A program made the translations under genes and the position numbers. DNA of 64,000 bases from Hofstenia miamia (Eukaryota > Xenacoelomorpha > Acoela), in NCBI GenBank assembly GCA_004352715.1, contig SCFE01000004.1:785146-849145 (forward strand). Reading direction: 5' to 3'. This document shows positions 46,901-56,517 of this stretch, piece after piece; the stretch's first letter is position 1; every line of letters starts with the position of its first letter. The notes beneath the pieces are model-generated. The model was not told the DNA's origin. It did no database searches and saw only the letters and a program-made list of their open reading frames with translations.

Positions 46901-47903
46901 ACCGATGGAAGTAATAGTATCTGATCGAGGGGTGCAATTTGAAAGCAAATTGTTCGAGGAAATGGCGAAAATGTTGGAAATAATGACCGAAAAAACAACC
47001 GCGTATCACCCACAAGCAAATGGTGCAGTAGAGAGACTGAATAGGACGATGATCAAATTAATAAGAGTGTTAACATCAAGAGTTGGCGGAAGAGACTGGA
47101 GAGAGGTGATAGAAATGGTAGAATACTTCTATAACACTTCAGTACATTCTACAACAGGAGTAACACCATTTAAGGCAATGTATGGTAGGGAAGCTGCAAC
47201 GCCAATATCGATGCAATATGAGAACTATGCGGAAAAACCAGATAACGAATATATTCGAAGGATTAAAAATCAGATGACGGGAGTTCATGAAGCGATTTGT
47301 CACAATACAAAGAAATCTGCGATTAGACAGCAGAGAAATTTCAACAAGAAGATATATGGGAAACCACACAAAAAAGGTGACAGGGTTTATGCATATACTT
47401 TGTTGAGAACACATGACATAAATCAGGTAAGAAAATTAAAAACACAGTGGTCAGGGCCATTTATCATTGCACAAACACTACCGAATAACAATTATAAACT
47501 TAACGACGGTAGGATTTTACATTTTCAAAACTTGAAAAGGTCAACAAAAGACATTGACCAGGTCGAACTAGATAAAAATGCACAGTTTAAATTAATTGAA
47601 AATAATGATGGTGTATATAATGAGATGGATGATCTCAATAGCGTAGCAGAAGAAGAATTCCAGGAAGAATACAATCCCCCGCAGAGAGAGGATGAGAATG
47701 AAAGAAGAACAATGCCCCAGAGGGCTGTAAAAAATAAAAATAAATATGACCCTGAGATATGGGATATTAATTTAGTAACTTCATTTAGATTAGATAATGA
47801 AAAGAGCCGGCAGTCGATCACCACTGAAGAGCAGAAGAGTACGCAGGAGATCCCTGAAATCCGATCGTCAGTTAAAGGGCGTGACGAGGGGAGAGAACAC
47901 TAA
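43983..47903 (+). CDS. pol: pol polyprotein: protease, RT, RNase H, integrase
   Basis: An uninterrupted frame of about 1,306 codons entered by frameshift; there is no good ATG at its head (first in-frame GTG at 44064). Counting from 44064: aspartic protease DTGA at ~12-15 with ILGNDFLAD at ~92-100; reverse transcriptase with CIDFRKLND, CIDLCKAYWQVPM and catalytic YIDD at ~440; RNase H with LDCDAS, KLEMLALV and RTDNS; integrase with an HHCC zinc site (HEKGH ... CTTCL) and a DD35E triad (HVDLEK, SDRG, AVERLN); then a GPF-type C-terminal module. All catalytic residues that I can check are present. It performs reverse transcription and integration. The last 107 bases overlap ORF3 in another frame. 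Confidence 0.93.
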   Translation, partial: LEGAPSPTKRAPVLIVTDLLKTNTITVVINGVMVNATVDTGAVISIITDECAAKVGFQRKELNNEKNRLINASGDYIDVKGKLEKIPIRLANATFFQTFTVIDTKKNQLPYEIILGNDFLADNKCIIDYKKKTITVQEEVITTYKDKEANDTIIFKITQDVKILPNNWKMCEIETEEAVNMETMIYSQTGINTKRVSIPSSLCTVKEGKGWIPLLNATNHVVNISKEKLIIKGRRVKTEKQMVDKVINIVTDEETQTFQIPEIKDEQYQHLDEKERQALIKILKKHNKIFNFGEISVGKAIGETHKIITTTDEPIRLPCRRVPENLKENYNTILNELIDNKIIRPSESPYASPTVFVKQGDKYRLCIDFRKLNDVTKKDAYPLPRIDDMIYEATKNKYFTCIDLCKAYWQVPMEPKDIEKTAFITPYGLFEWMYMAFGLCNAPATFQRYVTKVLKQDNKKMDEGVCAYIDDILVASNTIEEHLAKLDKTLTILYNAGLRVNGKKCEILKTEVVFLGRQIQKGKIKMKNNAKEMILNIKSPKTKKDIQRIMGFINYYGSFIPNIAQKTNKITTLLKKSKPFEWSWKEEEQLENIKNELAKMPSLNTPDYQEEFILDCDASTVAIGACLGQMKDGKEVPIQFFSRRLKPSEENYGSTKLEMLALVESIKKFRYFLIGQKFKVRTDNSGLAWLKKFSGDKSSIVSRWIEYLNEFRFTIEHRKGNLHKNADFWTALPEYQRDIEKQEGEKKRFDFLPHNDYKELPEINADKKGQAIMPIVIKEEIEESEIIQKQKTDMILAEIRNKIANADEQLSKQANSYYQRYTWKINDNGLLYVSGKVLRIAIPEYYKRELVKKIHEKGHIGILQTEQTFNTRFITTGIRKVVEDVINKCTTCLLNNKSHFPQQTAPLEKITSTAPNQIVHVDLEKLSQDDEGYQYILVIVDNFTKYARMIPLDSTTAKNVAEKIMKEWILKFGPMEVIVSDRGVQFESKLFEEMAKMLEIMTEKTTAYHPQANGAVERLNRTMIKLIRVLTSRVGGRDWREVIEMVEYFYNTSVHSTTGVTPFKAMYGREAATPISMQYENYAEKPDNEYIRRIKNQMTGVHEAICHNTKKSAIRQQRNFNKKIYGKPHKKGDRVYAYTLLRTHDINQVRKLKTQWSGPFIIAQTLPNNNYKLNDGRILHFQNLKRSTKDIDQVELDKNAQFKLIENNDGVYNEMDDLNSVAEEEFQEEYNPPQREDENERRTMPQRAVKNKNKYDPEIWDINLVTSFRLDNEKSRQSITTEEQKSTQEIPEIRSSVKGRDEGREH

Positions 47904-50900
47904 CGGCGATGGTAGAAAAACTAGGTCTCCCAGATCCGATTGTCAGTTAAAGGGCATGACGATGGAGCATTGTTCACCTAGAAATAAGAGAAGACGAATA
48001 AGAAGGAGGTCTCCTCAATCCGATTGTCAGTTAAAGGGCATGAGGATGGAGAATACGTCAGCAACAAATAAGAGAAGACGAATAAGAAGGAAGTCTCCTC
48101 AATCCGATTGTCGGTTAAAGGGCATGAGGATGGAGACAACGCCAAAAAGACCACCCTCAACCAAATGTCAATTAAAGGGCAGGCGGATAAACGAGGGCCA
48201 ACATCAAGATACCCATCATCAATAAAAGGGCGTGAGGTTGGAGAAAAAATCAAGCTCATCAATGGAACACTCCCCCACATCCAGTGGAACTCGAAGCCAA
48301 TTAAAGGGCGGAGAGGATGCAGCTAAACCAACAGGTCCTTGCTTGCAATTAAAGGCAGCAAGGACTGAAATCCGCGGTCAATATGTTGACCCGGATGTGC
48401 AAGATATTAGTGAAGACTCAGACATGGACACCTCGGAGCAGCCATCTACTAGCTCAATACCATCAACAAGTTATAGTTCACAACCGTTCTCTCACAGACA
48501 ATCATCTACGACAACGAAATCCTCAAAGTCTGAAGAAAGAGAAAGCAGGATGACAAAAATCGGAAAAGATAAAATTCATCCATACTTCATAGCGAATAGA
48601 AAAATACGTTACAATTCGCAAGATAACTTATCACCAGAGACGAAAAGGTTTTTACAGCAGAACGCATCAACGAAAGAAACGGAAGCATCGGCAATACCTA
48701 TTGTAATCGATAAACAGAATAGGCCAGTTTGCAATACGATTATTTCCTATTCCAGAAACATGAAAGAAGACTTCAACAGACCATACTTCAAAAGCACGAC
48801 GCATATAACATTTGAGGAAATGTTTACCCTAAAAGACGTCCAAAAAGTCATCAAAAATAAAAACAAACTAATAGAAAAGTGCGAGCAAGTGAATTTGGAC
48901 AGAGAGCACATGACGCTGATATATTTCATAAAGAAGTTAGAAATGGCCTCCAAAAATCTCGAAACAAACATAGAAGACACGTTAAAACTGGCAAAAGAGT
49001 ATAAAGTAAAAGTCATTGTGATCGCGAGGTCGCAAGGTGATGAAGAAATACCGGAATTTTTGCATACATTGGAAGAAAAAATGGAAAACGTGTTTATAAT
49101 GAACAGAGGTGGAGAGACAATTTCGGAAATGATCAGCATAGATTTGCAGATAAATAGCATGGCGCCAGCAGAAAGAATAATGGTCGACTCAAAAATAGCG
49201 ATTGATATGTATTATCAAGTCAGGACAATGGAAATACTCGGAATAACCGAAAATTTGGAAGAGATAGGAAACCTATACATAAAATGTAGTATGTGGCAAA
49301 CTCCCGAGCATCTGAAAAGCATAATGGAAGTATGGAAGGAAATGAAAACAGAAAAGCCAATGCATGAAGAATGGCCTCTCATCGATATAAAATCGCCAAT
49401 AAAAAGTTATCACAGATCCGTAGAAATGACACTGTTAGAAATCAGAAAGGCGTATGAGATGGATTCAAAAAGGAATTTCAGAAATATGATTTTTGAAGAA
49501 GTCAACGCACCCCACATTTGTGCACGAACATCAGTATGGATACTCAGCATAGCATTGACAAACAATGAAAAATTAGTGTTGCCAATTCGGAAGAAGGAAC
49601 GAAAGAGTATGGCTAAGAACAAGCGTTATGAGACAGCCATATCACCGATACCTAATAATATTAAGCAGTGGCTATTACAATACGTGGACATACTATCCTT
49701 GTCACCCACTAAAAAGATACAGCAGAAGTTTGAAAAATATTATATATGGTTACTAACGCAGCAACACACACTTGGAAGACCAAGCATAGTAGAACTCGCC
49801 AATAAAACGGGAATATGTCCTGCAGAGATAGACATAATTAATGATGAAGCAAAGAAATTTATGTGGGAGGCCACGTCAAACATGAAACTGAAAGCAATAA
49901 AACAGCAGCCATGGCTGACGAGGAGAAACCTAATACGGAGAGAGAGCGTAAGCACGATGGAGACGATACAAAGAATAGAAGAAAAAACAGATAATATAGT
50001 TCAAAGAATTTATGGAGAGGTCTACGAAAGAGAAACCAAGTCAATGATAAAAATTCTATGTACCGAAGCTTTTACAAGACAAGAAGTGACACAGATGTTA
50101 CAACCTAACAATCAGTTAGCAGTCGACATTGAGTGTATTACATCTAAAATAGTAATGAAGGCAGAAACTGCGAAAAATTTGATGAAACATGGTTTAACGA
50201 ATGCTTTCTGGGAAAGTATAAACACCAGCAAGAACAATTACCCCGCAACGTTTGGCATGGCGACAACATCAAACATGGATGGATCGTATGAAAACATTGA
50301 GAAACAAACGTTAACTACATTGTTAAAATGCACACCACCTCCGACGATTTCTGTACCAATGCTACTACCTACATGGCGGTTGAAGAAGAAAAAACCAGTG
50401 AAAGCCTTTTGGCATGAAGAAAACACATACGTAAATAAGCTAGAAGAGGCCGAAAGAATTGTGAGAGATGAAAGATACAAGAAATCAAAAGAAATCTTAA
50501 CTAAAAACGACAATAAAGAGAGAGTATTTATCAAAGGTGCTGTAACCCCATACAATCTATGCAATGAAGGCGAGCCTATACACAAACAGATTGGAAAAGT
50601 ACGAAAAGAAATCGAGAAGAGAAACACAAAGACAGTAATTCTATTTTCTGGAATTAATGACATAGTGTGGGGAGAACTATGGAGTTCTGAATACTGATAT
50701 TACGATGTGATGCGTAGAGTAGAAATTATAACAATAATACATTTGGGGAAAAATGATCCAGAGAAGATAACACGAGAGGAGATCAGAAATAACATCAGTG
50801 CATTTTATGATAAAGCGTCGATTTCAAAATCTCTGAGGTCGACTTACGAATTCTTCTACCCAGAGACAACAGTACGTCCAGAATTATCGCATACGAGCAG

Positions 50901-51201
50901 GGTAGACGCTATGATGACATTAATGATAGCGATTAAAGGCTTGAAATTATACGAGAAGTTCTATGAAGAATTTAACTGTAAACTCAACGAGCAAAGGAGC
51001 ATGTGTACGATATCAAATAAACTGAGGAACCCAATGTTTTTAAGACATAAAAAACTGGTTACAACGGAAAAGGAGGTCGTGCTGAAATTAACAAAGAATG
51101 AAAAATTCGAGAAAACAGAATGGGAGATGCAGGATGCTAACGACATGATTAAACAAGTGGTCGAAATGGTCCATGGTGAAAGAGTTGTGATCCTTAATTA
51201 G
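47797..51201 (+). pseudogene. ORF3: long non-envelope-like third frame, two stops
   Basis: The ATG at 47797 (after in-frame TAG ATA) opens a frame that, apart from TAA at 48223 and TGA at 50695, stays in one phase to a TAA at 51199-51201: 1,134 codons. Both stops look like single substitutions (TTA to TAA in a QLKG repeat; TGG to TGA probable). The N-terminus is basic, with RRRIRRRSPQ and RRRIRRKSPQ blocks and eight QLKG-type repeats. Then comes a Ser/Thr-rich acidic stretch (codons ~205-260) and a large Lys/Glu-rich helical body. There is no signal peptide, membrane span or envelope cleavage site, so it is not a normal env. Homologous pieces occur at four more loci in this window. The C-terminus has ILFSGINDIVWG and ITIIHLGKND, faintly like the GxND block of SGNH hydrolases (speculative). 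Function is unknown. Confidence 0.85.
47869..48357 (+). repeat. Eight in-frame QLKG repeats at the head of ORF3
   Basis: The 12-mer CAGTTAAAGGGC or a close variant starts at 47869, 47944, 48028, 48112, 48169, 48220, 48298 and 48346. Spacings of 75, 84, 84, 57, 51, 78 and 48 are all multiples of three and all in the ORF3 frame (Q-L-K-G or S-Q-L-K-G). The larger repeat also includes a basic RRIRR block twice. The sixth copy reads CAATAAAAGGGC and creates the first stop. Confidence 0.9.
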
Positions 51202-51208
51202 CTGTGCT

Positions 51209-51218
51209 GGAGGGGGAG
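51209..51218 (+). promoter_or_regulatory. Polypurine tract
   Basis: GGAGGGGGAG lies directly before the right LTR and primes plus-strand DNA synthesis. A matching tract (complement of ctcccccctcc, 56503-56513) precedes the LTR of the minus-strand derivative. Confidence 0.88.
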
Positions 51219-52626
51219 TGTAACATAATCGTAATCTTATCATATGTGGTCAAATTGAGAAAAAAGGAAGAAGAAACCAAGACTGAATATTAAAATAAAA
51301 TATTAATTGTAAAAACATATGAGTAAGATTAATTAGTTATTTTGTAAATTTATAGTGCAGTATTTTTGATATTAATTAATTTGGCAAAACNNNNNNNNNN
51401 NNNNNNNNNNNNNNNNNNNNNNNNNNNNNNNNNNNNNNNNNNNNNNNNNNNNNNNNNNNNNNNNNNNNNNNNNNNNNNNNNNNNNNNNNNNNNNNNNNNN
51501 NNNNNNNNNNNNNNNNNNNNNNNNNNNNNNNNNNNNNNNNNNNNNNNNNNNNNNNNNNNNNNNNNNNNNNNNNNNNNNNNNNNNNNNNNNNNNNNNNNNN
51601 NNNNNNNNNNNNNNNNNNNNNNNNNNNNNNNNNNNNNNNNNNNNNNNNNNNNNNNNNNNNNNNNNNNNNNNNNNNNNNNNNNNNNNNNNNNNNNNNNNNN
51701 NNNNNNNNNNNNNNNNNNNNNNNNNNNNNNNNNNNNNNNNNNNNNNNNNNNNNNNNNNNNNNNNNNNNNNNNNNNNNNNNNNNNNNNNNNNNNNNNNNNN
51801 NNNNNNNNNNNNNNNNNNNNNNNNNNNNNNNNNGAGAGGCTCTTAGGTTAGGTGTAGGAATAGGGGCTTTTACTTGTATTAGCTTTCCTATCGTTCTTTG
51901 TTCATATTACAACTTTTATTACATTATGTTATTACATCTGTTTACATCAGGAAATCTAGGAAATCACAAGATCTATTTGCATTATATTGGATGTTGTTTA
52001 TTACGTATGATTACTAGTAGACTGATGGACTATCAATTCATTTCTTTCCCCGTGACTGTATTGATTGTTCACATGTACTCTAGGCCAGCATGTAATTATT
52101 TATATGTAAGGTTATTATATGTACGAACTCATAACAAGCTAATGCATCACGGTTGCGAGATTCCTTTATTAGACAAACTCATCGATAACAAGAACAATCA
52201 ATACAATAAATTCGTAAGGTATCACACATTATCACCATTATATTCACGCACACTATTCCATTACACTGAGTCATCTAAGTTGTGGTTGGTGTCTCTATCA
52301 ATGTGGCAGTATTGCATGGAAATACTCGTTATAGCATAATTCTTCAATTCCTCTTTTGTGCTTTGTTGCAGGTCGGGTAAGCGCACCCTGTACTTTGTAC
52401 CCTCTGACTCGTGTCTTGGATCTAAACTATCGGTCGTTAGTTTTGTATCAATATCAGTTGATCAGATAATAATATAATTATTTAACAGCTAAACAAAAGA
52501 ACAGAAAGAAGAGAGATGGAGAATGGAGTCTGTCACCTACCGTACTCTTAGAGGAGGAAATAATTGTTATAGCAGCTCCTAAATTAGTCTAATAATTAGC
52601 AGTATGAAGGTTGGCGAGATTCTACA
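51219..52626 (+). repeat. Right (3') LTR of gypsy element
   Basis: Starts tgtaacataatcgtaatct and ends gagattctaca, matching the left LTR. The first 172 bases precede an N gap (51391-51833). It differs from the left copy at several places, for example gattactag against gattcctag near 52008. The next bases are ttgcgaccctgtca, similar to the primer site, which is unexpected after a 3' LTR. Confidence 0.88.
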
Positions 52627-53186
52627 TTGCGACCCTGTCAAATTAGGTGACCTATAAATCGACAATAAAGAGACCAAGCATGTACTGTTATTTAAATGTA
52701 AAGTAATTATTTACTTTATTTAATTATATTAATTAAGGCCAATAGTTTTTGATAATGGCTGAAGTAATATTTATTAAGCAGCTAGTGACATTGCCTGGTT
52801 GCGAAGTATCATAAGTATACATTACAAATTGAGTTTAAGTCAGTTACAAACAGCCTTGAGAGCAGCTATGAGTTAGGATTGGGAACACATAAGTACTTCA
52901 ATGAGCTGAGACTTGGAACCACTCAATTGATAATGGAGGCACATGTGGATTGATTCGAAGATCAGAGTCGGCCAGATGCCATAGCCAGATCACGGAGAAG
53001 CACTGTGACAGTGGCATACCTAAACAGTATCAAGTTATTTTAAGTTAAACAAAGTTTAACAATAGCATATCTGATGTCAGAGTAAAACGAAGTTAACATC
53101 AGTATATCCCTACCTGCATATAATGGGGAACAATAATTTAAAAGAATAATTTACTCTCTGTTAATGCTTGGTATTGGATGGTACAG
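52627..53186. other. Leader-like sequence after the right LTR, no gene
   Basis: Opens with ttgcgaccctgtca, matching the primer site TGGCGACCGTGACAGG at about 11 of 14 positions. This suggests the remains of an element's leader. The rest has no recognised frame. Confidence 0.4.
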
Positions 53187-53570
53187 GATCATTATGGGAA
53201 GTGCTTACACATTTTTACCCAAACACCAGGATTAGTGCTGAAGATGCATATACTTCTGATGCTGATGTGCTCATGACGCTCATGATTGCTCTGAAAGGTC
53301 TCCAGCTATAAGAACATTTTTAGGACATCTTTACTAGACCACTTAACAATCTAAGAAAGAACTGCCCCATCAACTCTTGCCTTCTGGAAATCAAGTTCTT
53401 TGCTTTCAAAATGAAGCTGTCACCCAATGTGAGACAATTATGCAGATTATGAGGCGACCCAGGTATGCTGAAGTTTCATTATGGGATGATATTTTAACAG
53501 TTGAAATGGTTGAAAAGACGCAAAAGTTGTTTTCAGGATCCACTGTTCAAATCCAACCACAAATTTAACT
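53187..53570 (+). pseudogene. ORF3 C-terminal relic (diverged family)
   Basis: A frame with stops reads LWEVLTHFYPNTRI and then DADVLMTLMIALKGLQL. These align with the ORF3 C-terminus, STYEFFYPETTV and VDAMMTLMIAIKGLKL (near 50840-50950). It is more divergent than the other relics and carries frameshifts after about 53310. It is likely part of an older related element, together with the primer-like site at 52627. Confidence 0.65.
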
Positions 53571-54354
53571 GTGCAATGAGAAGGGGCGTGCAGAGTCACT
53601 TGGGGCCCTTATTTTCTGATTTACTGGTTTGTTTGATTATAGGCACTCAAAATTAGAGTTATGTCCTTTGTCATGAAATGATTGTTACTAACCATCTATA
53701 TCAATTTTTTTATATTAATTTGTTCTATTTCAAGAGAAGTATTTTGATCAATTTATTATTTGTCCCCTTGATTTAAACTGACGTGTGATTGCTTGTTTAA
53801 TTTTGCAAGGGAACTTGTGTAACATTGTACATAGAAAACAGGTAATAATTCACAAGATGTTTATAAGTACTTGAGGAACCTGTACCATTAGCACAATAGA
53901 ATTTATTCTTGCTTCAACTTGTTTGCTCTTTATTTTATTATTAAATTACTAAGACTTTCTAGGTTTATCATGGATGTTATTTCTATAATTAATAAGTAAG
54001 ATATGGCAACAATTTGGAAGGCACTGCACTGTGTCTGGGGTGACAACTTGCCCCTTAACAGATGACAGCCAAAATCATGGTTGTTTTAGGTTACGATTAC
54101 ATGTAGGGAATAAGAACTTTTAATTCAATTGATTCATTCATGCACTTAACATCACACAATGCAAATATAATAAGTTGCTGGTGAATGTGAATGCATGGTA
54201 ATTACGTGCAATTATTTTATTATTCTGCTAGAGCACTGATCACTCTCTACAATGGTAACCTCTGCAACCTTCAAACTAACCTGGATTTTCTCAGTGCCAC
54301 TTGAGTAGCCAGAGTGCCCTGTGACTCTGCACTATGTTCTGGTATATTCCCTAA
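53571..54354. other. No gene recognised
   Basis: AT-rich and TG-rich sequence between two ORF3 relics. No motif or LTR-like end recognised. Confidence 0.35.
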
Positions 54355-55271
54355 ATGTCATCTGTGGTTGGTAGTCTGAATGTTGCTGGGTAGTTGTTCT
54401 TGTTGCTTTCCCAGAATAAATTAGTGAGACCATATTTTATCAGCTTTTGTGTTTTTTCTGTTGGGATTGTAATCTTGAATGTGATACATTTTTTGTTGAC
54501 ATTGATCTGGTTATTTGTTGGAAGCATCTGTTTTATTTCTTTTCTTGTGAATGCTTCTGTGAATAGTAGATTTATCAATGATTTGATTTCCTTAACAGAG
54601 ACCTCTCTGTAAATTCTCCTGACTATGTTGTCATTGCATTCTTGTTTATTGTTATTTATACGAGAAAATGATTGTTGTCATTATCTATCCATGACATTTT
54701 GCTGGGGCCTTTACTTGTATGTTTCCTGTTTGATTGTTTCATTGGTTTTTCTTAATCTGTTTGATAATCTCATTTGCCTTCCTGCCTTCTTATCAGGTTT
54801 CATGTTGTCATCCAGAGCTGCTGTCTAGTTGCATTGAGTTAACTGTTGAAGGTTGCTCCCCACATGTATTTTTTGGTAGAATCACTTAGGATGTCTATTT
54901 CACTATGACAGATTCCTGTATGGTTAAACAGAAGTACTGTGCTTGGTCTTCCCATCAGCTGTTCCCTTGTCATTAGGCAGGCGAAATATTTTTGAATGTT
55001 TGAACTGCTTTTTTAGTTGGTAACCTTTTGTAGTAGCCAGTTTTTCACGTTTGCTGTTATTGGTGCAATTGTGATTTCAAATTTCTTTGTTTTTACTATT
55101 GCTTTTCTCTCTTTCTTCATTAGAGTTAGTACAGCTCTTTCATTTTGCATTAGCATTATTGCTATTATCCATGCTGTTGTGCATGCTCTGATTTTTTGCA
55201 TTCTTTTCTTCAAAGACCATGTTTTTGAAGTACCTTTTCAAGTTCATTTCATGTGCTCTTCTGATTACTGA
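54355..55271 (-). pseudogene. ORF3 middle-part relic
   Basis: Reading leftward from 55271, the minus strand aligns with ORF3 from about its LLEIRKAYEMD point. It shows FKNMVFEE, then TAWIIAIMLMQNERAVLTLM and ITANVKNWLLQ, then LLFTEAFTRKEIKQML and LIKYGLTNLFWES, ending at NNYPATF. Several stops and frameshifts occur. Its right edge coincides with the end of the LTR at 55272, so an LTR element probably landed in it. Confidence 0.75.
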
Positions 55272-56502
55272 TGTAGAATCTTGTCAGCCATTTTTCTAGC
55301 AATACTGAGTGGAATTGCCACAACTGCTTAGACAGGTTTCTCTTTTTGCTAATGATGGGTGTGATATTTGATTCCATAATCACTCCTTATTTGATCTCAT
55401 ATGTAGTAAGCCAGCAATTCTGGTTACACATTCTTCCTAATCTATTTAGGTCAGGAGTGATGATGTTCAAGGGTCAAAACCTGATGCAGATCACTGTAAG
55501 AGATAAAGAGATTCCCACTAGCAACTCTGCAATCTTCAAGGAAACCTCCTGCATGCCTCACAATGGTACAGCTCTCAGTGATAGAATGTGGTTAGTGTAA
55601 TTTGTAACCTATTAACTTAGCAATTTTATTGCTCTTGTTATTATGACTAAGTAAATAAAGAACAGTAATGCAACCTTGATGCAATTGCTTGGTATAATTC
55701 CCTACATATAATATCCCTACATTTATAATAGTACATGAAAGCCCTGCATACATGTGAGCAATCAATGCTGTTCATAAGAAACAGGAATTGGTAGTCAGTC
55801 TACAATTGATGAACAATTGAGATGAGTTAGCATAACTTAATAATATACCTGAAAAAGCCAACTGCAAGAATTTAGATCTTAAATGGGTTAGCCTACAATG
55901 AATTATATACAGCATACTTTATTAGTGAATGAATCAAAGGGAAAGCTATAACTGACAAAAACCCCTATTAGTATCCCTATCTTAAGAACATGTCAGAAGT
56001 TTCAGTTACTGGCTGCACCTCACTTTTGAAAGTGCTGCTCTGAGATACATTCACCAGATCTTGGGACCACCAAAGACTACTCTTGTGCTTGAACATTTAG
56101 CTTTCCATAATGTAATTAAATAAAGCTAACAAAAGCAACAAGATAAATCCAATAAAATTTTCTCATCATTGTTACATCTAGTATCATGTATTTATATCAC
56201 ACTTTTGTAAAAATCAAACAATCAGCAAGTACCTGTTAGAGGACACTGTTGACAATTTCCCAGTTTTCTGTTCATGTGCTATTATTCCACAATGTCAGCA
56301 TTAATTAGAACAGCAAGATTGTCTTTTGATTCTTTTGACAACTATTGCCAAACAGTTAGTATCAAACAACACTATTAAATTTGTACAAATAATCAAAAAG
56401 GATCATCATTGTGTGTTTTACATTTTAATCATTTATTGCATTATCAGTATTTTATCTTTTCATTATTTTCTCACATTTTGACCACATATAGATTATGCCA
56501 AA
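55272..56502 (-). repeat. 3' LTR of the non-autonomous derivative
   Basis: Length 1,231 bp. The start is opposite the polypurine tract and the end reads (minus) caagattctaca. It shares with other copies the blocks around a 'tacatgtgagcaatcaatg' sequence (55751-55769) and 'gataaatccaataaaattt' (56142-56160). It is strongly diverged and CpG-poor. Confidence 0.75.
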
Positions 56503-56517
56503 CTCCCCCCTCCAGTG

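Larger units (their letters stand above)
41268..52626 (+). mobile_element. Ty3/gypsy LTR retrotransposon with three frames, 11.4 kb
   Basis: Order: LTR (41268-42132), primer site, gag, frameshift signal, pol (protease, RT, RNase H, integrase), ORF3, polypurine tract, LTR (51219-52626). N gaps lie in both LTRs. The integrase-after-RNase H order and the protein motifs place it in Ty3/gypsy (Metaviridae). Gag has one in-frame stop and ORF3 has two, while pol is open; the copy is defective but recent. The LTRs differ at roughly 15-20 of about 640 aligned bases by eye. The expected short target duplication is not found (cagag before, ttgcg after), and the right LTR is followed by a decayed primer-site-like sequence. 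It inserted into a LINE relic. Confidence 0.93.

Noticed and set aside
48232-50697. Treating 47797-48225, 48232-50697 and 50707-51201 as three separate genes
   Set aside because: All are in one phase, and the QLKG repeats run across the first stop. A single frame with two point stops explains them.
47797-51201. ORF3 as a retroviral-type envelope gene
   Set aside because: No signal peptide, no membrane anchor and no cleavage site in any part; highly charged throughout.
52627-53186. A complete second gypsy element starting right after the right LTR
   Set aside because: Only a primer-like site is seen; no gag or pol follows and there is no clear partner LTR, so it is kept as a finding, not a feature.
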